From: Lolium rigidum | Taxonomy: Eukaryota; Streptophyta; Magnoliopsida; Poales; Poaceae | Direction of reading: 5' to 3' | Length of the DNA stretch: 64,000 nt | Assembly: GCF_022539505.1 (NCBI RefSeq) | Contig: NC_061508.1 | Location: 263,878,736 to 263,942,735, forward strand | Shown: piece after piece, positions 41,756 to 52,800 of the stretch | How the letters are laid out: every line of letters begins with the position of its first letter | Position numbering within the stretch: the stretch's first letter is position 1 | Position numbers and translations under genes: made by a program | Notes under the pieces: model-generated | What the model saw: the letters and a program-made list of their open reading frames with translations, nothing else | What the model was told of the DNA's origin: nothing | Databases searched by the model: none

Positions 41756-43597
41756 CAAGATCCAAGTCTATGGACGTACGTGGCAAGGCCGATCCTTGCG
41801 ATCGGCCCCAAAAAATAAGAAACAAGGATCTCACTTCAAACATGCCACGTTGTCATAGCAGGGAGCCAAGAAGTTGTAAACCCACGTTCAACATTGCAAT
41901 GGAAAAGGAGGCCGATTCTAGCAATCGGCCACAATTAGCCTCAACCTACCTTTTGCCTGTGTTCATCATTGATTCGGCGAGGCAATGGAAAGCCGAGATA
42001 TGGGTTTGCAGCAGCTGATGGACTGGGAGAGATCAACATTGGTCCTGGGGATAAGCCATGGCCAACATCTATCAGCAAGTAAGTTGGATCACCAACTGCA
42101 AGGGGAGCCGATTCTAGCAATCGGCTAAAACTATTCCCACCACCCATGTTTACTGATGTGCTATTTCGCATGGTGAGTGGCGAGACAAGCTTGAATTGGC
42201 TGAAAAGCCGATATCTTCAATCACTTGAAGGATTCGGCTCGGGGGGCATACACATGGAGAAGGTACAAAGCCACCCAGGGGAAGCCGATTCATGAATCGA
42301 TCGGCCGATAAAAAATCGAAAATACAAAAAAATTCAGCACAGCCGATGCTCGGACATCGACTTTTGAATGGCAGGGTTTAAAACTGCCACTTGATCAGGC
42401 CTCAGTGAAGGAAAATGACTCGAAGACAGGCAACGTCACGACTGGTCAGGGCTTCAACTGCAGAGTCATCGTCAAGGATGGTGAGCCGATCTAAGCAGCA
42501 AAGCACAAGAATTGAGCCAGGAGGAGTTAAAGAGCCATTGCATGAGAAGCTTCTTGGTTCAAAGAAGGGATTTGCTGGTCCTGCTGAGCCCTCGTGGTAC
42601 ATCGACTCCTGGTGCATAAGCTTTCCTATCTTGATTTGATGGGAGTTGAGGGTTGGCCTGTTCTTGGAAGCCGATGGTGACACATCTGGCTAGTTCTACG
42701 TGGTGGTGTACCCGGAGGTGTCCAAGTTGGAGCTTCGTCAACAGGATTGCATGTCCTTGATGATATCATCTTCGGGGGAAGTCTACAAGAGCAGGATTAC
42801 TGGACTTAATAACCAAAGACTAGAGGGGCGTTTTCCCTTCAAAGTTGTCCTGGCAGCCATCTACTTCGCTACCGTCCTCGCCCTGATTGAGGCTCGGGGG
42901 GCAGCTGCCCTTGAAGATCCTTTGCTCTTGGGAGCCGATTTTGGTTAAAATCGGCTAGCTCTGCACCACAATTGTTATAAAACGGTGGTTAACCGCTATA
43001 ATTGAGGGAGGAGTTTGAAGAGGGAGCCATTATCATTGATAGGCTCTGAACCAGTTTGTTGCTGCAAAGGAACAGAATATCACAAGGAGAGTTGTGAGCA
43101 AATGGTACCTGTTTCGCAGGTGTATTAGCTTCAACGTCGAGTTGTTTCAGCTATGGTCCTGGAAGCTTTCCTGGAGGCGTTAATTCAGGAATTTTTGCCG
43201 TCAGGCCAAACATCACGATCGGATGATTTTGAAGTCCAAAGATCTAGGGGTCTCAAGGCTGTGTGCTGGACTTGTTCGATTGGAAGTTTTGATCTGAATT
43301 TCAAGGATTGCAAGTTACCATCTGAGGGGATGACTAGGTCGAACTCGTCTTGCAATTCGTTATAAAAGGTTGATGCATTGCCATCGGCTCATTGAGCCTC
43401 GATCAAGGTAACAATCGGCAAAAGCAGTGCGAGGAGAAATCGGCTAAAATAGCATAAAAGGAATCGGCAAGATCAAGTTGAAGAAAAATTTTCATTGATG
43501 GCAAGATTTCTTACACAAAGAGTTGATTGCTCTCAAAAGAAGGAACTAGGGGATACATGGCCCCGTCTACTGCTACTGGTCCTAATCTAAAGCCTAT
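41756..43597 (+). other. Non-coding region of Tat-like element 2 rich in short hairpins
   Basis: No retained pol domain. Four strong GCCGAT/ATCGGC hairpins: 41787-41807, 41910-41930, 42106-42126 and 42933-42956; further imperfect ones near 42283-42306 and 42337-42362. The hairpin loops differ, but the stem core is constant. Confidence 0.65.
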
Positions 43598-44104
43598 CTA
43601 CGGACCAGTGCTGCTCTCGTCATCGCCATCGCCGCCGCTATCGGCGGGCTCGTCGTCGCTGCTGCCGCGACCACCAGGTGGACCTTCATTGTCCTCGTCT
43701 TCATCGTCAGCGTCGTCGTCGTCGCTGTCGAAGTCGCTAAGGTTGCCCGGCCAAGGGCAGAGGCGCTTGGCCGGCGGCTCGTCGGAGGAGGCGTCGTCCT
43801 CCTCCTCTTCTTCCTCCTTCACCTCCTCGGAGGAGGTGAAGTCGCCCCAGGAGAAGAGATCGTTGTCGCTCTCCTCCTCCGACTCCCCGTCTGCGAGGAA
43901 GCGGAGGTCGCTCTCCCCGTCGGTCGAGGACTTGTCGTCCTCCGACCAGACGGAGAAGTCGTGGCTCGGCTCATTCCCGTCGGCTATGGCACGGCGGATG
44001 TTGGCCGCGTGGGCCTCCTGTGGGTCCCACTCCGGCGTCGGCTCTCGGAGGGGAGAGGACTGGACAGAGAGGCTTGACGAAGAGGAGGAAGAAGAGGAAG
44101 ACAT
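43598..44104 (-). CDS. Antisense ORF of Tat-like element 2: acidic Ser-rich protein
   Basis: Intact 168-codon ORF opposite to gag, ending 274 bases before the 3' LTR when read from its own start. It is colinear with the ORF at 3177-3680: Ser run (2-11), EPTPEW (21-26), AANIRRAIADG (33-43), TDGESDLRFL (61-70), PPAKRLCPW (110-118), then an Asp/Glu-rich tail ending STGP. About two thirds of positions match, and the acidic tail varies in length by compensating codon-sized changes. ATG context GCCACC is strong. CCCCTTTTATTTA lies about 70 bases upstream. Likely a nuclear acidic protein of the element; function unknown. Confidence 0.7.
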   Translation of the reverse strand: MSSSSSSSSSSLSVQSSPLREPTPEWDPQEAHAANIRRAIADGNEPSHDFSVWSEDDKSSTDGESDLRFLADGESEEESDNDLFSWGDFTSSEEVKEEEEEEDDASSDEPPAKRLCPWPGNLSDFDSDDDDADDEDEDNEGPPGGRGSSDDEPADSGGDGDDESSTGP

Positions 44105-44170
44105 GGTGGCAGAGGAGGGCTTTTTGGAGTACTAATGCGGAAGGGACGAAGACGGGAACTGCAAAAAGTG

Positions 44171-44182
44171 GCTAAATAAAAG
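44171..44182 (-). promoter_or_regulatory. TATA-like box before antisense ORF of element 2
   Basis: The minus strand reads CCCCTTTTATTTAGC about 70 bases before the ATG at 44104, matching the position of the box before the sister ORF at 3177. Confidence 0.5.
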
Positions 44183-44358
44183 GGGATATAGCAGAGATTT
44201 AATGCTTGAGCAGTTTTTGAGGATGAGGTGCCAAAACCGTCAAATCGTGCAGACAAGTTGAGAAGGCAAGGCGTCATGATGAAGAATACTGCGACGGTTC
44301 AGCTCTGCCACGACATGACCCCTCGAAGGAAAAACAGAATGGTTTTGAAATTATCATT

Positions 44359-44375
44359 ACCAAAACCAGGGGGCA
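44359..44375 (+). other. Polypurine tract of Tat-like element 2
   Basis: ACCAAAACCAGGGGGCA lies two bases before the 3' LTR start TGTTATCACC. Similar to the tract of element 1. Confidence 0.8.
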
Positions 44376-44377
44376 TG

Positions 44378-45546
44378 TGTTATCACCAGATTTTGGCTAA
44401 ATCAGGAGATGGGCCGTGAGTGAAGATGGGCTTGAAGAATATACAAGTGGAGCATCTTTGAAGCGGCCTTGCGCAAAGAGTTTGGGCTTAATAGCCTATG
44501 TATCTGTAATATAATAGATCGCATCGTAGTTTAGATTAAAAGATAGAGTTTGACCCGTGCACGGTTAGGTGCACGTCCAAATTAGAAAGTCCCTTGAACT
44601 TTAAATATGTATCTAGGGTTATCGGAAAAGGAGGACAATCACGTTCACAACAAACACAAATCAGGCGCATCGCCACCCCTTCTTTCGAGGGTTTCTCCCG
44701 GGTAAGCACCATGCTGCCTAGATCGCATCTTGCGATCTAGGCAGCACAACGTTTATTCGTTTACCTTGTGTTGCTCGTACTGAAGCGTTGTTGATGGCGA
44801 GTAGCACTATTTATCGTAGATGTTTTGGGGCTTGCATAGATGCTTTTCTCGCGCATATCTGCTTAGTTATGCCGTCCCTCAACATCTAGCTGCCCTTACA
44901 CCTATCCAGGTGTGAGGGCAGCATCTTGCTTGTTCGTTACTTAGTAGATCCGATCTGTTATAGTTGCTCCTTGTCTTCAAGGATTAGTTTAATATCCGTA
45001 TGGTTAGGCCTTGCAAACGGGTTGAACGATCCGGTAGTGCGTTAGGTATGGTTTGTTAGTCCTAGGAGGGATGTTCCGGGAATTAACGTAATGTTGGTTT
45101 TTAGGCCTCTTTTAGGGTTAGTTTTCCATTATCTTTCGTGTCTATTAGGCTCAACTACGTGTAGGATGTTCCGATCATACGGTGAAAACCCTAAACTGTC
45201 GTAGATTGGTTTAGCTTTGTTGTGATCAAGCAGGATCCCCATGTCATTGAAAATCCAACGTGAACCATGGGGCGATCGGCTCTTTGAGCCGATCCGCAGG
45301 GCAACCTGAGAGCCGATAGGGCTCGTATTTAATGTTTACGTGTCTACCATGCAGGGAACTAATCGAAGCAATCCACACCTTCCTGGCCAGGTATAGGTCA
45401 GGTGGCACGCCCTTGCAGCCGCCAGGTCGTGTGCCGGAGCATTTGCGGGACGACGTCGAGGGACCAGGGCCCGCTGCCGCCTTGGAAGCCTCCCGGCTCT
45501 TCGTGTTGCTTAACCACTGCTCGCCGGTGGGCTTTGGCAGGCAACA
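44378..45546 (+). mobile_element. 3' LTR of Tat-like element 2
   Basis: 1169 bp, nearly identical to the 5' LTR. The TATA box has changed from CTATAAAT to CTTTAAAT (about 44599), and the leader hairpin and its upstream ORF are intact at 44711-44746. Confidence 0.95.
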
Positions 45547-45551
45547 GGAAG

Positions 45552-46018
45552 TGAATATACTATATTAGAATTAAGGAAAAGTTCATAATTATGAATTTGC
45601 ACATCCATTATGAACTGAACAACTATATGACAACAGAACATTTCTGCCTTGTAATTTTGCCCACTTAGGAGCAAATTGAAGAGTGAATCATAGACAAAAG
45701 GGTAGTGCAGAATTTTACATACAAAAGATATCGACACATAGATATGTATAGATAAAAATGATAGGTCTGTACAAATATGATGGCCTGTAAAGACAAACTG
45801 ATCAACCAAAGAGCAGTTGGGTGCATCTCCTAAAGAATTGCAACAATTCTCAGAAAGTGGCAAAATCATATGCCTAGCCTTTCAGTACCATCTAACAATT
45901 ATTTACCACTGTTTTTTTTCATGTTTCCACCGAAGCAGTAGATGAAACTACAATTAAACAACAACGCAAACATCTGATCATAAAGTGCAAAAGGCCAGAC
46001 TTGAAAAATCTAACTAAC
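45552..46018. other. AT-rich stretch right of Tat-like element 2
   Basis: No gene seen. A block at 45918-45955 resembles 35671-35710 left of the element. Probably intronic. Confidence 0.4.
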
Positions 46019-46174
46019 CTGAAGGCACTCTTTAATGCCATTAGACCTGGAACCTCTTGTGTCGTGAGGCATATATGTAATGTAATCAACATACTTATTG
46101 CATCTTAATTCTCCACTCCTGATGATTTTGAATCCAACAGGGTAATCATATCGATGTGGGCCTTGTTCTTTAGG
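46019..46174 (-). CDS. Exon of a split host gene, possibly MBD-like
   Basis: 156 bases, exactly 52 codons, phase 0 at both ends, bounded by an AG acceptor (46175-46176) and a CAG|GTTAGT donor (46019/46018). It encodes PKEQGPHRYDYPVGFKIIRS then CNKYVDYITYMPHDTRGSRS and IKECLQ. The pattern P-x-G-F-K, Y..P....G.RS resembles a methyl-CpG-binding domain, which usually reads P-x-G-W..., Y..P..G..FRS. That identification is tentative. The intron after it holds the 8.2-kb Tat-like element if the gene continues to 36919. Confidence 0.5.
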
Positions 46175-46229
46175 CTACTCAGAACCTAAGGTCACCAAAA
46201 AGAAGGATCAGTTTCTATTGCTGAAAATT

Positions 46230-46870
46230 TTATTTGATCAATATACCACAACTTGCAATACAAAATACAAATGGCTGAAATTTGGGTAGTCTTGCTAGAA
46301 CCTGAATGTGCCCATCTCCAGGAAGGCTGCAGAGAAGACGTAGAGATTCCAGAGCAGGTTGCCTGCGTTCCGGCGACCAAGACCGACGACGCGCCCGAGA
46401 TCGCTCAGCCTGTAGTAATTTCGGTTGATGATGTGTGCCAACGTGAAGGCATGGATGGCGTCGCCGTACCACCTGAGCCAGCCAATCGGCGCCTCCATCC
46501 GCAGGACGGCAAGGTCGCCGTCCCCAGCCTGCGCCTACTCCGCCCCGAGGCCACCGCCAGAGGTCCACGCCGCCACCGCCCCGAGGTGGTCGTCCCTGTC
46601 CCGCAGCTGCTCCTGCCCATGGTCGCCGTCCGTGGCCCACACCTGCTCCTAAAATCCTCCGCCGCCAGCCGTCTGAGGGGAGAGGAGGGCGCCGAGCTCC
46701 TCCACCGTGCCGCCGGCCGTGCCGATGGCCACCTTGGGAGGCTGTACAGGGGCCTCGAAGAAAGAATCCTAGGGCGGAGAAAATTGCTGGAGCGGCCCAT
46801 CACCTGCAACAGCTTGATTCCGATAAATTATTTTGGTGCAGGATGCCGACAGGAGGAAGAGAGGAAGGGA
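46230..46870. other. GC-rich coding-like patch, strand undecided
   Basis: Long open frames exist on both strands. The minus frame holding MEAPIGWLRWYGDAIHAF and IINRNYYRLSDLGRVVGLG reads most like protein, but it has in-frame stops upstream near 46520 and 46650. Could be a decayed exon, an inserted gene fragment inside an intron, or a GC-rich promoter region. I do not recognise it. Confidence 0.35.
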
Positions 46871-46995
46871 TGAGGGATGACCAAATCGAAGATGGGAGAC
46901 AAATTTTGGTTCCTCTCAAGTCGGTTATTTTTTCTCCTATATTCTATGGCCACGCGTATGGATAGAATTTTCTGGACGTGGGCGACTCACAAAAG

Positions 46996-47052
46996 CCACC
47001 GCTTTTGACTGGAGGGAGTCAAACAAAAACCACCGCTTTTGACTGGAGGGAG
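46996..47052. repeat. Direct repeat of 34-bp spacing
   Basis: CCACCGCTTTTGACTGGAGGGAG occurs at 46996-47018 and 47030-47052. The first copy also has a short palindrome AAAAGCCACCGCTTTT-like stem. No function assigned. Confidence 0.7.
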
Positions 47053-47372
47053 GCAACCGGAAGCTAGCCGGTAACCTTATAACAAAATAAAAAGGAAGAA
47101 AAAAAATGTAAAACGTGCTGTTGACTGGAAAAGGGGAACGTGGAGTTACCAGATTGGCAAAAAATCGCCATCAACAGTATCCCAAGCAACCTAAAAACGT
47201 GAATCCGTCCACCCTTTATGCTACGAATAATGTCTACATATATTCAAGACTAAATAAATCTAAGAATTTTTCTGAAGTACAATGTATCATCGATCAATAG
47301 CTAAATTCTAGTAAGTCATTGTTTCCAAAAAAAAAATAGAATTGCATATTCGTGCTTTGACTCACCGCTAAC

Positions 47373-47461
47373 CTTATTCTTTGGAGGACATGGATGCCAG
47401 TCACCATTTTCCTTGTTTTCCTGGCAAGGATCTCGTGACGGATAGTGCTTGATGATGATCT
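47373..47461 (-). CDS. Exon of the same split host gene
   Basis: 89 bases bounded by an ATATCAG acceptor and an AAG|GTTAGC donor. After two phase bases it encodes IIIKHYPSRDPCQENKENGD and WHPCPPKNK, ordinary protein composition with two Cys. It ends in phase 0, which agrees with the phase-0 start of the exon at 46174-46019. Joining would give KNK-PKEQ. No domain recognised. Confidence 0.45.
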
Positions 47462-47925
47462 CTGATATTCAAGACAGACATATACTTCTTAACATGTCTT
47501 GACCAAATAAAAGCAATAGTTCAACAGGAGAATGTCAATGCAAAATACATAAATAGAAGCCAAAATTAGCAGAGCAAATTGTGCATGCATCCTTTTTTTT
47601 ACAGAATTGTGCATATGCATCCTTGGCGGAGGTAACCCTGTATGTTCTCTGATTTTTAGTTCCTTCTAATCAGCACAGGGCCCCGTTCCTCTCTGTATGC
47701 ATGTATGCAGTTCGAGCCACAGCACCTCGGCAGCGCCGCTCGCCAATCTTCACCTATGTCATCCAATGGTTAGGGTTAGGGCCGCGCCGCGACGCATTAG
47801 AATTTAGAAACACTGAGCTTCCCACCAAGGCGATGACAATTACTGAAAATTCATGGTGTATGCGTACGTGTATACCAATCGGAAACCTGCGACAAAACAA
47901 CAGTGAAAGATAATTTGTGTCGTAC

Positions 47926-47984
47926 CTCGTCGTGGCGCCATGGATCGAAGACTGGCTCTCGTGGTCGTCACATGGCAGATCCAT
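47926..47984 (-). CDS. Possible first exon of the split host gene
   Basis: ATG at 47984 begins MDLPCDDHESQSSIHGATT and runs to a GAG|GTACGA donor at 47926/47925. The phase left (two bases) does not directly fit the exon at 47461, so another exon would be needed between them or the start is wrong. Low confidence. Confidence 0.25.
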
Positions 47985-48245
47985 ATCCAAAATTGGCTGT
48001 AGGAAGAGCTTGAGGAAGACCCAGGGCACCTTGTGCGTTTCGTCTTCTTCCTTGCGCTAGATCGTCGTCATCCACTCGAGGTAGCTTTGTGGTCGGCGAG
48101 ACCTTCACAAGTCGTGGCTTCATGACAGATTGATATGAACAATTTCCTATTCGAAGATCTTGAGGCAGACTGAGGGCACCTTGGTGTTCGCCTGCTTCCT
48201 TCCGTGAGATCGTCATCGTCTTCTGGAGCTAGCTTTGTGCTAGGC
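47964..48245. repeat. Imperfect tandem duplication of about 140 bp
   Basis: The two units share GTCGT...CATG.CAGAT..ATAT, GAGG.AGAC..AGGGCACCTTG, CTTCCTT.CG..AGATCGTC.TC and AGCTAGCTTTGTG-like blocks (47964-48105 and 48106-48245). Possible duplicated first-exon region of the split gene. Confidence 0.55.
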
Positions 48246-48744
48246 CAGGGATGCTAGTTCACGCCTCATCAAGATCGATACAATGGCCGCTGTGATTGCT
48301 GTTGAACGCCCACGATGAGCACCATCGACAATCTACTACTGGTCCGTCATTGTGGGGTAAAATTAATCACTGCCGTGTTGGTCTAAGCAAAGAAGCAACA
48401 ATCACAGCTTATATAGGGAGGAGAACGTGTCTTCTAGATAAAGATATTGTTGAGATACGGGTGGATGAATGATCTTTTTTCTTATTTTTTGTTGGTACTC
48501 CTATTGCACACGGTGCCTAGTTTATTATCTCAACAACCTTCCGCAACTTTTTTTAATCTCAACAGCCCAAGTACCGTGCGGTTGGTAGCACCCATATCGA
48601 TAGGAGTTGCTGTTTGAGAATTTGAGATACGGGCGGATGAATCGGTTTTTTTGCTGCGTTGGTCGCATTCATATCCACCGTTTATACATCTCAGTTTTAG
48701 CATGACAAATCTCCACCGTTAGTTGTTTGTTGTTTTAATAATAT

Positions 48745-48764
48745 AATAGATAGATAGATAGATG
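48745..48764. repeat. (TAGA)n microsatellite
   Basis: Five tandem TAGA units following AATATAA. Short and unremarkable. Confidence 0.85.
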
Positions 48765-49222
48765 CCTGGGCAATGAAAAGATCTGCTACACAATGTAATT
48801 CTCTGCAACTTTCGGTATTGAATTTTCCTTAATAATCCTTGGCTATTGCACCCATACCTCCTTTACCTTGGTCAATATCATAAGCGGGTTCAATATTAAT
48901 TTTCATAGTGTCTTCTAGTGGACGTAACCAACTTTCCGGCTTCCTCTCCCCCGGTTTATCCTTTGACCGCCAATAGAACTCCGATAGACATCGCACTTCT
49001 ATGCACATATATATATAGGTTAAAGCACCTCACCATGTGCAAATTGCCATATTCCCCACCAAATATACCAAGCTCCTCTTACAATGATTTCAACCTGTCT
49101 AATATGTAACATCCCAAGTGATCAACCCTAGTCCAGTTCCATTGTTTGAGTTGTTGCATCATAATAAGCAATGCATCATGTCATCACATTGATTTTAAAA
49201 ATTGCATCAAACTTTGGTCACA
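48765..49222. other. Intergenic stretch left of the third Tat element
   Basis: No supported gene. The minus strand near 48840-48920 has a short open frame with ordinary composition (INIEPAYDIDQGKGG) that could be a decayed exon. Confidence 0.35.
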
Positions 49223-49743
49223 TGTTGATGGGGATACACCCATAGGGGGTGGGTCGCCAGTCCCACTCGCCATAAAGAAGGAAGACCCAGTTGGGCCGCC
49301 AGTCGCCCAAGCGACTGGGCCGTGAAGCGACTAGGCCACCTGTCCAGGGGGAAAGCCTGTGCGACTGGATAAGAAGATTGCGTGCATGAGGAGTAGAGAA
49401 TCCCGAATTAGTAGCAACTGTATGATTCGGAGTTATCTCCTTGTAACCCTAGATCGGGGGTGTCCATATAAACCCCCGAGCTAAAACCCTAGAGGACACA
49501 TCATCTGAGATCCAATCTCCCCCTGTAAGCTCCGGCGTAGCCGCCGATTGAACCCCCCCATTGTAATTCTCCACTGAGCAATAAAGATCTAGCAGGACGT
49601 AAGCCCTTTACTCTCCGGAGGGGCTGAACCTGGGTAAACCCTTGCGTCCTGTGCACCTCGATCCGCGTATGGCCATGTTTCCTTGCCCCCGCATCAACGA
49701 AGTGCTACCCCCGGTAGCATCTGCCGTGGTCATATCCACGACA
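49223..49743 (+). mobile_element. 5' LTR of third Tat element
   Basis: 521 bp, TGTTGATGGGG to CCACGACA. A CATATAAAC box is at about 49465-49473, and AATAAAG near 49580 may serve polyadenylation. The start was chosen as the TG that pairs with CA at the end; it could be three bases further right. Confidence 0.75.
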
Positions 49744-49744
49744 G

Positions 49745-49763
49745 TGGCGCCCACCGTGGGGCC
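49745..49763 (+). other. Primer-binding site of third Tat element
   Basis: TGGCGCCCACCGTGGGGCC begins two bases after the LTR end. tRNA not identified. Confidence 0.75.
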
Positions 49764-49833
49764 TGGAATATCAAGCCTCCGAGCCGCGGCGAGGCCCTAC
49801 TCGCCGGTACGCCGGCAGGTCGCCACAGGCAGG

Positions 49834-52800
49834 ATGATCGCCACCGGCGGCTTCTTCCACATCCAGCCGAGCTCATACCGGCCGGCTTCGACTCCCCTCG
49901 CTCGCGCTTGGATGGTGCCGGTCGGCACCATCAACCTCTTCGTCGGGCTCACTGGAGTCAGCGACCCCGGCGAAATTCGCCCCAGCCAGATGCACGATCC
50001 CTTCGCGCCAGGACAACTCCTCACCGCAACTCTCCCCCTCACGGGCGAGGTCCACACGGAGGCCGAGCCGGCCTTGGAGGATGACGCCGACTCGGCTGCT
50101 GCAGCATCAACCGCCGAGTCCATCGCCACGGCGTCGGTCGCCGGGTCCATAGTCGCAGCCTCGCTCGGGGACTCCATCACTCCAGTCTCCAACCCGAGCA
50201 ACTTCGAGGACGACTCCGTCCTCCCCCTCTTCAGCAGCGACTCCGACTCGGACTCGGTCGGTGCAGCCTGGCACCAACACCCCACCGCCGTCTTCATGGC
50301 GGCTGGTGAAGGAGACCAACCTCCACAAGATCCCTTCTCCACGCCGCTTCCTCCCACCGCGACCGCGGCCGAGATCGAGGCACATCGAGCGGCCCTAGAG
50401 GAGCAACGGAAGAGGGAGCTCGTGGAGCGGCAGAAGTTCCGCCTCGAACAAGATTCGGTGAGAGCCGTGTCCCATTACCGCAACGAGCGAAATCGTGCAC
50501 GCATGGAGCGCATCCAGGCACAAGGCTTCCCCAGTGCGCGTCTCAACTTCGACGATCCGGATGGAGAAGTTTGGGTCGCCCGACCTACGAACCCCGACAT
50601 CCCAGAGTCGAGTCGGGTCGCCGCCGGAGGAGTAGCTCACGGAGCACCGCCACCCCCCCCCTCCACCTCCCGGAGGACGACCGCCTCCCCAAGCAGAGGT
50701 CGACGCCAACGGCCTGCGATTCCATTCATCCCCAGCAGACAATGTCGCAGCGGCCCAAGCCGCACTTGCCAACCTCCCTGAAACAGGGAGGGTGCTATCT
50801 TCGTTCAGCACGCCAAGGCTTTAGTCGCCAAGGCCCTGGAACAGCAACACGCCGCCGCCGACTCTCAAGGACGGCTCTACTCGCGCTCGTCGGCAAGCCG
50901 AGCCGCGTCTTCAGCCGCGGCGAACCGCGCAATCGTCAACGTCAACAACTGCCCACCTCCAGCACCGCGAGCTGCTCACTCGACTAACCACCGAGTCGAG
51001 CCGCGACCGGCGCGAGCAATGGTCGCCGCGAACGGGCAAGCGATTGACGCACGCACTCACATCCTCAACGATCAAGAGTGGCGAGCGCGCAACAGGGCTA
51101 ACGACCGCTTCGCCGACGAGGCCCCGCGCTAGAGCGCGTTTAACCGGGTCGGACCGGCATGCTTCGGTCCCATGATAAGAGGCGAGCCCTACCCGGTCGG
51201 GTTCAAGGGTCCCCGTGACATTGAGAAGTACGACACACACATCGACCCCACGGTCTGGATCGACTCGTACACCATGGCGATGGGCATCTTGGGTTATTCC
51301 GAGTTACTCGCCGCCCGCTACCTGCCCCTCATGATGGACGGAGTGAACCGTCATTGGTTCAACACCCTCACGCCAAATAGCATCGATTCATGGGACGAAG
51401 CCAGGGCCGCCTTCAGCCAACACTTTGCCAGCGCGTACACGCGCGCAACCACCATAGAAGACTTGGACCGCTGTGTCCAAGGCCCACACGAATCGACTCG
51501 CCGATGGGTACAACGCTGGCAATACATGTGGACCACCTCCAGCGGCATCAGCACCGACACGGCAATCTACTGCTTCCGAAGGTGCTGCCGATATGAACCA
51601 CTCAGCGCCAAGCTCCGTCGAGTCAGCAGGGATAACATCTCTATCGCTGAGCTCTTCGACATCGCCCTGCGCTACGCCGACGAGGACCCCACAGTCGACT
51701 CGGACGACGAGTACGGCCAGCGGCGCAATCTCCGCCCTACTCACTCCGACAACCGCCGCGGCGACTACCGGTTCAGCGGCCGGTCCAGTGGCGGCAAACG
51801 CCGCGTCGATGGTGGCCACTCGGAACTCGTCGCCAATGCCGACTACGAGCAACGCGACCCGAAGTCGTTCCGCCGTGACAACCGCGCACCAAGAGAAGAC
51901 CGGCCTCAGCCCAAGCGGTTTGATGCGCGCAGCTTGCTAGATGCCCCATGCATCTACCACAGCAGAGAGGGCAAGCCCTCCAACCACACGACTGGAAACT
52001 GCTATTCCCTGAAGCAGATCGAGAGAGCCCGCAGCGCCAAAGAAGCCAACGGCGGTAACCAGCAGAAGGACCGCGCCAAGGACCAGGACCAGAGCAAAGA
52101 AGACGGATTCGGACGTAGCGCCGGCTCGCTACACACCTTCACCGGGGTCGGCGACCGCCGCGATCGGAAAGTCCTCAACATGGCAGTCGTTGTGCATGCA
52201 GTCTCAGTTGGCGTGCCCCGCTGGCTCAACTGGTCCGAGCAAAGCATCACGTGGAGTCGTGACGACCACGCCCCACGCATCGAATACCTAGGCCGAGTAG
52301 CCCTAGTCGTCAGGCCAAAGGTGGCCGACTACTGGCTCCTGAAGACTCTGATGGATGGAGGAAGTTCCATCAATATAATGTACTACGAAACCTTCCAGCG
52401 ACTCGGTCTGCCGGACTCGCGCCTGGAGGACACCAAAGTCACGTTCCACGGTATCGTCCCAGGGCGGAAAGCCTTTCCAATCGGCAAGGTCACACTGCCA
52501 GTCACCTTTGGCACGCCTGTGAATTACCGCACCGAGCGGATAACATTCGAGGTGGTCAACTTCCGCAGCCCATACCACTGCGTCCTCGGTCGCCAGGCAT
52601 TCGCCAGGTTCATGGCCGCGCCCCACTACGCCTACAACATGATGAAGATGCCCGGGCCCCGTGGTATCATAACCGTCCACGGCGACCCGGCAATGGCACT
52701 GGAGTGCGAGGACGATAGCGCCAAGCTCGCCGACGCCGTCATCGCCGAAGAACTCGACAACAACGCCGAGCTCACCAAGTATCCGGTCGACAGCAACGAC

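Larger units (their letters stand above)
37323..45546 (+). mobile_element. Non-autonomous Tat-like LTR element 2, complete
   Basis: 8.2 kb, LTRs 37323-38489 and 44378-45546 (TGTTATCACC...GGCAACA), perfect 5-bp duplication GGAAG at 37318-37322 and 45547-45551. Primer-binding site at 38495, polypurine tract before the 3' LTR. It codes for gag and protease on the plus strand and an antisense ORF near the 3' end. RT, RNase H and integrase are wholly absent. Same family as 1746-8152: shared LTR ends, primer-binding site, gag blocks, antisense ORF, leader hairpin. Being complete with a clean duplication although lacking pol, it was presumably mobilised by a related autonomous element. Confidence 0.95.

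Noticed and set aside
46253..46873. 206-codon plus-strand ORF in the GC-rich patch
   Set aside because: Pro/Arg/Leu-rich with no domain; the minus strand has more protein-like frames and neighbouring exons are on the minus strand.
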